Assembly (NCBI GenBank): GCA_949361645.1
Contig: OX442419.1
Coordinates: 2,825,459-2,889,458 of the forward strand
Direction: 5' to 3'
Source of the DNA: Spongilla lacustris
Taxonomy: Eukaryota > Porifera > Demospongiae > Spongillida > Spongillidae
Length of the DNA stretch: 64,000 bases
Part shown: piece after piece, positions 59,701 to 64,000 of the stretch
Layout: every line of letters starts with the position of its first letter
Position numbering within the stretch: the stretch's first letter is position 1
The notes under the pieces: generated by a model
Database searches by the model: none
The model's input: the letters and a program-made list of their open reading frames with translations, nothing else
Told to the model about the DNA's origin: nothing
Translations under genes and position numbers: made by a program

Positions 59701-59931
59701 AGACACTTGACTTGTGAGGTGGCTCTTACTAATTGAAATACTGCAAGAGACATTTCCATAGCTGTTATATGCAGTAATGGTGACATTGAAGTGATGATTT
59801 GGTTGCAAGGACAATATAATTGTGTATGGCAAGGTTCCATTTGATGGTAAAACATCCATTACTAGCAAACATTCTATATCTCCAGATTCAGCCGTGATCA
59901 CAATATGATAATGGCACACTCGTAATTGAAG
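56696..59931 (-). CDS. Receptor tyrosine kinase, 3' thirteen exons (5' end not found)
   Basis: Thirteen exons with GT/AG borders sum to 1728 nt: 575 codons and a TAA. Every junction keeps phase. Approximate residues: FN3 half 1-67, cysteine-containing domain 68-179, stalk 180-194, TM about 203-225 with RRKKR, juxtamembrane 233-305, kinase about 306-575. All key elements are present: [17 protein letters not shown] lysine, C-helix [32 protein letters not shown] and the RP of subdomain XI. The HRDLAARN and PVKW signatures mark a tyrosine kinase of receptor type, predicted active. Its ectodomain module is homologous to that of the ankyrin receptor on the same strand 25 kb away. The N-terminal half of the FN3 domain and anything before it must lie right of 59931 and were not identified. 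Confidence 0.88.
56860..56996 (-). CDS. Kinase exon 6: subdomain IX
   Basis: 137 bp, phase 0 to 2: [20 protein letters not shown], ending [10 protein letters not shown]. Highly conserved in receptor tyrosine kinases. Confidence 0.93.
57251..57407 (-). CDS. Kinase exon 5: DFG and activation segment
   Basis: 157 bp, phase 2 to 0: [19 protein letters not shown], then [14 protein letters not shown]. One tyrosine lies in the activation loop. The usual APE is PPE here. Confidence 0.93.
57460..57569 (-). CDS. Kinase exon 4: catalytic loop
   Basis: 110 bp, phase 0 to 2: [20 protein letters not shown] then [14 protein letters not shown] is the tyrosine-kinase form of the catalytic loop. Confidence 0.93.
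57692..57906 (-). CDS. Kinase exon 3: C-helix and hinge
   Basis: 215 bp, phase 1 to 0: [20 protein letters not shown] (C-helix glutamate, FKHHNIV), then [18 protein letters not shown], the hinge and D-helix. Confidence 0.9.
58182..58259 (-). CDS. Kinase exon 2: G-loop and catalytic lysine
   Basis: 78 bp, phase 1/1: [20 protein letters not shown] followed by VKTIK. The ATP-binding lysine of subdomain II is present. Confidence 0.9.
58306..58446 (-). CDS. Kinase exon 1: juxtamembrane and start of G-loop
   Basis: 141 bp, phase 1/1. Contains [10 protein letters not shown] and ends [11 protein letters not shown]. The glycine loop is split by an intron after the first G of GAFG. Confidence 0.85.
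58499..58560 (-). CDS. Juxtamembrane exon
   Basis: 62 bp, phase 2 to 1: [20 protein letters not shown]. Donor GTAGGA. No tyrosine in this segment. Confidence 0.75.
58623..58655 (-). CDS. Juxtamembrane micro-exon, possibly alternative
   Basis: 33 bp, phase 2/2: [10 protein letters not shown]. Splice sites (GGCAG, GTATTG) are acceptable. The exon can be included or skipped without changing frame, since its neighbours join in phase directly. Confidence 0.55.
58709..58823 (-). CDS. Transmembrane exon (kinase receptor)
   Basis: 115 bp, phase 1 to 2. The hydrophobic segment [18 protein letters not shown] with CICAAY is followed by RRKK, a type I membrane topology. Confidence 0.88.
59144..59188 (-). 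CDS. Stalk exon (kinase receptor)
   Basis: 45 bp, phase 1/1, [15 protein letters not shown] strong TTTCTTTCTATTAG acceptor and a GTGCAG donor. Joining the flanking exons without it would create a TGA, so it is required. Confidence 0.75.
59334..59669 (-). CDS. Cysteine-containing beta-type domain (kinase receptor)
   Basis: 336 bp, phase 1/1. It carries GCLVNL, YCVTV and GRYLVKVYD landmarks shared with 28867-29166 ([19 protein letters not shown]). Several N-glycosylation sites. The donor GTATAA was chosen because it keeps phase with the stalk exon. Confidence 0.8.
59670..59729 (-). other. 60-bp in-frame mini-intron
   Basis: GTAAGA donor, pyrimidine run, CCACTAATACAG acceptor. Its length is a multiple of three and it has no stop, so a retained form would add 20 residues. 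Homology with the ankyrin receptor, whose intron is at the same position and phase, shows it is an intron. Confidence 0.8.
59730..59931 (-). CDS. FN3 second-half exon (kinase receptor)
   Basis: 202 bp, phase 0 to 1: [13 protein letters not shown], then [15 protein letters not shown]. It has the same phase and turn motif as exon 29234-29423. The acceptor is a TTTCAG and the donor is GTAAGA. Confidence 0.85.
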
Positions 59932-60040
59932 CTGAAATTACAAGATCCAAGCATAACAGTCATTGCATAAAAACACATGTACATGTTTATGTGTGTATGA
60001 TGGCAATTATGGTTTGGGTCTGAAGTGAATATTAAAGATG

Positions 60041-60315
60041 GGGCACATACATGTACATATATGAACTCGGTACCGTTTTTAATGATTTTAACATGATTTT
60101 GAAAACGCTATATTTTCGGGACCCATATATTAGATAAACGTGTTGCCCCATCCCTTATGTACATACTATGATGTATGTAAATAAGGGATGGGGCAGTAGG
60201 TAATTCAAATTTGGCAAGAAACAAATGTATGGTCGTGGAAATACGTATATAATGTTTTTGCAAAAACACCTTCAAAGTTATCATTGAAAATGGTACCTGG
60301 TTCATACATGTGCCA
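60041..60315. mobile_element. Foldback element with perfect inner hairpin
   Basis: The inner arms GCCCCATCCCTTA...TAAGGGATGGGGC (60144-60195) are perfect. The outer arms are similar but diverged (GGCACATAC...GGTACC versus GGTACC...CATGTGCC). No coding capacity. Confidence 0.7.
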
Positions 60316-60456
60316 ACCCAAGTTTGGTGCAGGATAAATTTAACACTTTAATTAATTAATTCTTTTTTTTTTTTTTTTTGGTTTTATTATTATTATTATT
60401 ACTACTATTATTTATATGCATTGCAATACTCACAACTATTTATTAAAACACTACGA

Positions 60457-61100
60457 CTAAAAGTCACAAGATGTGGTTGGTGGGACACATCTGGCCAAAA
60501 TTGCCCTGTCATTCTGCCTCATGTAGATGAGGCTAAGGTGGCTGTAAATGGTTGATGTAATTTCAATAAGAGGTCGACATAGCTGGGTAGCTATCTTTTT
60601 TGACAGTTTAGACAGCACATTGATAGCTTCATTGCCCAAACCACCAAACACTTAAACACTTCTACAACCAAAGGGATGCATGACCATCCTCTAAGGGCAC
60701 ATGCCTCATCTTTCTAAAGTGCTTGGATTCTTCTCTCATCTCAGCTGCATGACCACAGGTTTGAGCCACTTCTTGAATTTAGCAGATTGATTACCTTTAA
60801 GTCAAATGCAGCTGGGCGGGAGAGGTACCAGTTTGGCACTAGGATGTCTGTTGGTCTAAATTGATCCTTAGGAAGAATGCCACTTCCTTTCTCAATTTGT
60901 GGAGTAAAGGAGTGCCTTGCTGCAGGTCAGCAATGCAGTCTCATACTTCAATGATTTTGAAAAAAGTATGGTATGTTTGGGGCTGTACTTCCTAATGCTG
61001 GGAATGAGATATTGTACCACCTACAGCCCACAGAGCAATGATGCTCATGTAAGTGGTCTTACCTGCAAACGCTACATCTGCTTACTTGAGCAGTGTTAGT
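60457..61100 (-). pseudogene. Decayed retroelement 3' region
   Basis: The minus-strand readings GSGILPKDQFRPTDILVPNW with RPAAFDLKV, and VFGGLGNEAINVLSKLSKKI with RAILARCVPP, lie in different frames with stops. They resemble, from memory, the region following the reverse transcriptase in an abundant class of invertebrate RT-related proteins (RPADVxxPNW...RPAAxDV...GGxGxEA). A possible Cys/His remnant lies upstream at about 61040. Family name uncertain. Confidence 0.4.
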
Positions 61101-63000
61101 ATTTATTTTCATCTTTACATTATTTTGTATTTTGAAGAAAAACAAATACATAATATATGACAGTGTCCAGCAAATTGAACTATAATACAAAACACTTTAT
61201 TTTTAACTTTCATCAGTACACTTCTTGCCCCAATATTTCAAAAATTTAAATTTTGGTGCCTTGTCTAATTTTTAACACCACCCAAGGTGAGCGTGATCAT
61301 TAGGGAAGCCTATTGCATTGAACAGCTCGATGGGTGCATGTAAATGTTTACAAGGAGTAAAATGAAGCACTTAGGGAAGTGATTTAGGCATTTCTTTGTA
61401 CCAAGGCTACCTCTACTTAGTTTCATTATTTTCCCAGCCAGGCTCTGCAGAACATCCCATGCAATTTTACCAATAGGACAAATAATCATGGGTGGTGTAG
61501 TTAGGCTTGTTTTTTTTGACACTTAAGTAGGTAAAAGCCCTGATATTAGCATCTATTACATTGTATGGACATGCAGATTGGAGTTATTAGAGGCACTTCT
61601 GCACAAACCATTTCCTTAAGAGTATTTGGATGGCCATAACATTATAATCAGAGGGTAGAACAGCCCCCTAAAAGATATTAACTGCTGGAGCATGGAGGTG
61701 CTGGAAGGGGCTCCTTGGATGTTTCATCTGTAGTGGTGTCTCAGCATTCCTACATAGCAGTGTGAACAGCCTTGAATGATTATCGTGCTGGGGATGGGGG
61801 CCAATAACATGATGCCAGAATGCCAATTTACCCATGTGCCATAGCTCACAATGATAGTCAGTGTGCATTATGTTGCAATGGGGTTTGAACAGATGACTAC
61901 AGGGAGTGAGTTTGAAGGCAACAATGCTGTAAAACAACAGTGAAATTATAAAGGAAAATGAAATAGCCTTACATTTAGTTTTTATTTGCTATAAATGGGA
62001 ATATTTCCATTTTCCTTATTTTAAAACACTACTGCTTAAAAAAACTATGACAATTTTTTTATAGTGAATGGTTTTATTTATTATGTACAAAATTCTTGTT
62101 CAGTGTAGTATGCAATTATAAAAGTATTTCTAAACAATTTTGTGACGCCACATACAGCTGTATAAAGCACCTAAACAATATTTCATGACACTATTCTGAG
62201 CGAAGGTTATGCTTGAATCCTTAGTATAAATTAAAATCTATACACCTAACTGAGATATACTATCTTTTGGCTCATGTAAACAGTGTGGCCAGAAGTTGTG
62301 AAGTACACTGTAATTGCCCATTTGAAGATGCTAGCTACAGCATGTATGCTACTGATTGTCTACAGTGTAGTATTATCATCTGCCCTATGTCTTCAATGGT
62401 TCAGATTGCTGCATGTGGTTACCTTTCACTTAACAGGGATGATATTGGACCTGATTTTTGTATTTGTGTACTGTAATAAGACTACATACATAGATATAGA
62501 TGGTTCATTGTACTGGTAAATGGGAGGGGAGCAGACACGTGTTCATGTGTCTAATCCTATACATGTATAACCTGTATCCACAGGTAAGATGCATTGTTAG
62601 GGTGCTCCTTATAACTGATCCTTGGATTTTGAGTTTGTAATTTTATTAACATATGAAATGCGCACTTTACTTACTATGCTTAGGTACACAGTGATATTAT
62701 CTTGCAACCGTGATGGAAACATGAATTTGGTAGAAATATTGTCTTTATCCAACAATGGTGGTGCTGTTGAAAAAAGGCGATTTAGGACAACTGACTGCAC
62801 ATACAATGAACATGCAATATACAAATGTAGGACCTTCAACAAGATTCTAACGCTTGTGGATATAAATTATTATAATTATGGGACACTTACCCTTAAATTT
62901 ATAAAAATTCTATGTTGAAAAAAAAACAGTATTTCTTCGTAACAGTACAACCCTTTTGTTACAAATTTCATACACTTGTTCCACATCATCTTCAATCTGG
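61101..63000. other. No supported gene
   Basis: Several 60-98 codon frames on both strands without splice context or recognisable domains. I looked for the missing FN3 first-half exon of the kinase receptor on the minus strand and did not find it. Confidence 0.3.
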
Positions 63001-63004
63001 ATAT

Positions 63005-63300
63005 CAATTTTGGTGCTCTATTCCATCAGTGCAAAGATTGCTAACCCAACGGGTTAGAATTCCACATTTTTCTTAAATTACAAATTTGGGGTGTACATAG
63101 AAGCTCTATATGTATTGATTTGTTAATTTTTATGCCATCTGTTATGGAGATACAGTTGAGCAAAGTATGTGCACATTTTCTCACTTGATTCGTGCCAATG
63201 ATAATCACTGCCCCAGAGCGGTTTCTCAAAGTATTGGCACGGATAGAGCGGGAAAACGTGCACGTAGTTTGTTCAACTGTATATGTCTTAACCGATGACA
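63005..63300. repeat. Hairpin-bearing dispersed repeat, copy 2
   Basis: Same orientation as 3480-4040: TTTTTATGCCATCTGTTATG, GGAGATACAGTTGAGCAAAG, and a decayed version of the inverted arms (GATTCGTGCCAATG / TATTGGCACGGATAGAGCGG). A shorter related stretch lies at 63838-63895 (TTTTTGTACCTGTTATGGAG). Confidence 0.65.
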
Positions 63301-64000
63301 CAAAAATGAACTAACAAAACAAATCAATTTGTGAAGGACTCCTCTATATACATCCCGAATTTGATGCGTTTTCAACACTCATATGTGGAAAAATGTAGAA
63401 TTTGATTGGGTTAGCCATCTTTGCACTGAGAGCATGGAAAATAGTTAGAGCACCAAGATCGATTTTCACATAGAGAGATAATGTGGGATCAAGTCTAAGA
63501 AATTTGAAAGCAAAATTTTGTACCGTCACGAAGATATACTGTTTGTTCAGGATAGAATTTAGCCAGAAAGGTGATTTTTTTAGTAGGATCCTACAACTAT
63601 AACAGTCCTACATTTGTAAATAGGCTTCTTCATTTGAAAATTAGTTGTAGGATCCTACCAAACCTCACTTTAACATACTGTACCTTGTTTCCTTGCTTTT
63701 TGCACTACCAATCCTACATACAACCAATCACTTTCTCGATAGAGAAGTTTACTTGTAAAAATAGCTATAGCTTCGAGCAGAAGCATTGAAATTGCTTCAA
63801 AATTGCTGCACTTAGGGGAGTCCTGTAGCTATTGCCTTGCACTTTTTGTACCTGTTATGGAGATGATGTTGAGCAAACTATGTGCATGATTCACGACGAT
63901 AATGTAGTCCATACATGTACACCAAGTGTGCCTAATCCTTTTGTTGCGTGAAAATAGTGCAAAGTTAATCTCGTTACTTTTAAGAGATAGTATTTTTATG

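Noticed and set aside
59209..59919. Single 236-codon open frame as an intronless gene
   Set aside because: It reads through a 60-bp intron and past the donor at about 59333 into the next intron. Homology with the ankyrin receptor and phase with the stalk exon support the spliced model.
61310..61937. Two minus-strand frames of 70 and 89 codons
   Set aside because: Could be upstream parts of the decayed RT-related element, but no motif could be recognised.
62622..62918. 98-codon plus frame after a GTAAGA-like site
   Set aside because: No recognisable domain and no supporting acceptor; insufficient evidence for an exon.
1..64000. Prokaryotic features (operons, ribosome binding sites, terminators)
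   Set aside because: Split genes with GT/AG introns, metazoan receptor domains and LTR elements show a eukaryotic genome.

Overview
The window is eukaryotic, AT-rich metazoan DNA. Genes are split into short exons with GT/AG introns, and a gypsy-type LTR retroelement, several miniature inverted-repeat elements and long simple-sequence satellites fill much of the rest. The gene types (Ig/FN3 receptors, a receptor tyrosine kinase, one-exon-per-repeat ankyrin domains, RecQ-like helicase fragments) and a striking excess of the palindrome TACATGTA make a marine invertebrate likely. A demosponge is my best guess. That is inference, not demonstrated.

Region 1 to 31.5 kb, minus strand: one large gene read right to left. 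Exons at 31.4 to 28.8 kb encode an Ig-like domain, two FN3 domains, a cysteine-containing beta-type domain and a Pro/Thr stalk. Exon 27094-27189 is a transmembrane segment with a KRRAKR stop-transfer. Small linker exons follow, then at least eleven ankyrin-repeat exons (22.4 kb to 0.7 kb), nearly all one repeat per exon and all in phase 0. The gene runs off the left edge in a tail with an 84-bp tandem repeat. Every junction I assigned is consistent in phase. A dead Ty3/gypsy element (9.3 to 16.1 kb, plus strand), itself carrying nested insertions, sits in one intron.

Region 31.5 to 56.7 kb: no intact gene recognised. It holds a RecQ-like helicase pseudogene (38.5-39.4 kb, minus) and a second RecQ C-terminal fragment (49.3-49.8 kb, minus). 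Several foldback or TIR elements are present, along with G-rich minisatellites (40.8-42.3 and 48.3-49.0 kb), a 2-kb 21-bp satellite (43.4-45.4 kb), a CA tract, a hAT-like element (50.3-51.9 kb) and a 600-bp pyrimidine tract (53.2-53.8 kb).

Region 56.7 to 59.9 kb, minus strand: the 3' 13 exons (1728 nt, 575 codons plus stop, all phases consistent) of a receptor tyrosine kinase. Its FN3/cysteine-domain/stalk/TM module has the same domain order, intron positions and intron phases as the ankyrin receptor, and recognisable sequence similarity. The two genes are therefore co-oriented paralogues that share an extracellular module and differ completely after the membrane: ankyrin repeats in one, tyrosine kinase in the other. 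This is the main biological finding. From 59.9 to 64 kb I see a foldback element, a decayed retroelement tail and a repeat shared with 3.5-4.0 kb. The 5' exons of the kinase gene were not found and may lie outside the window.
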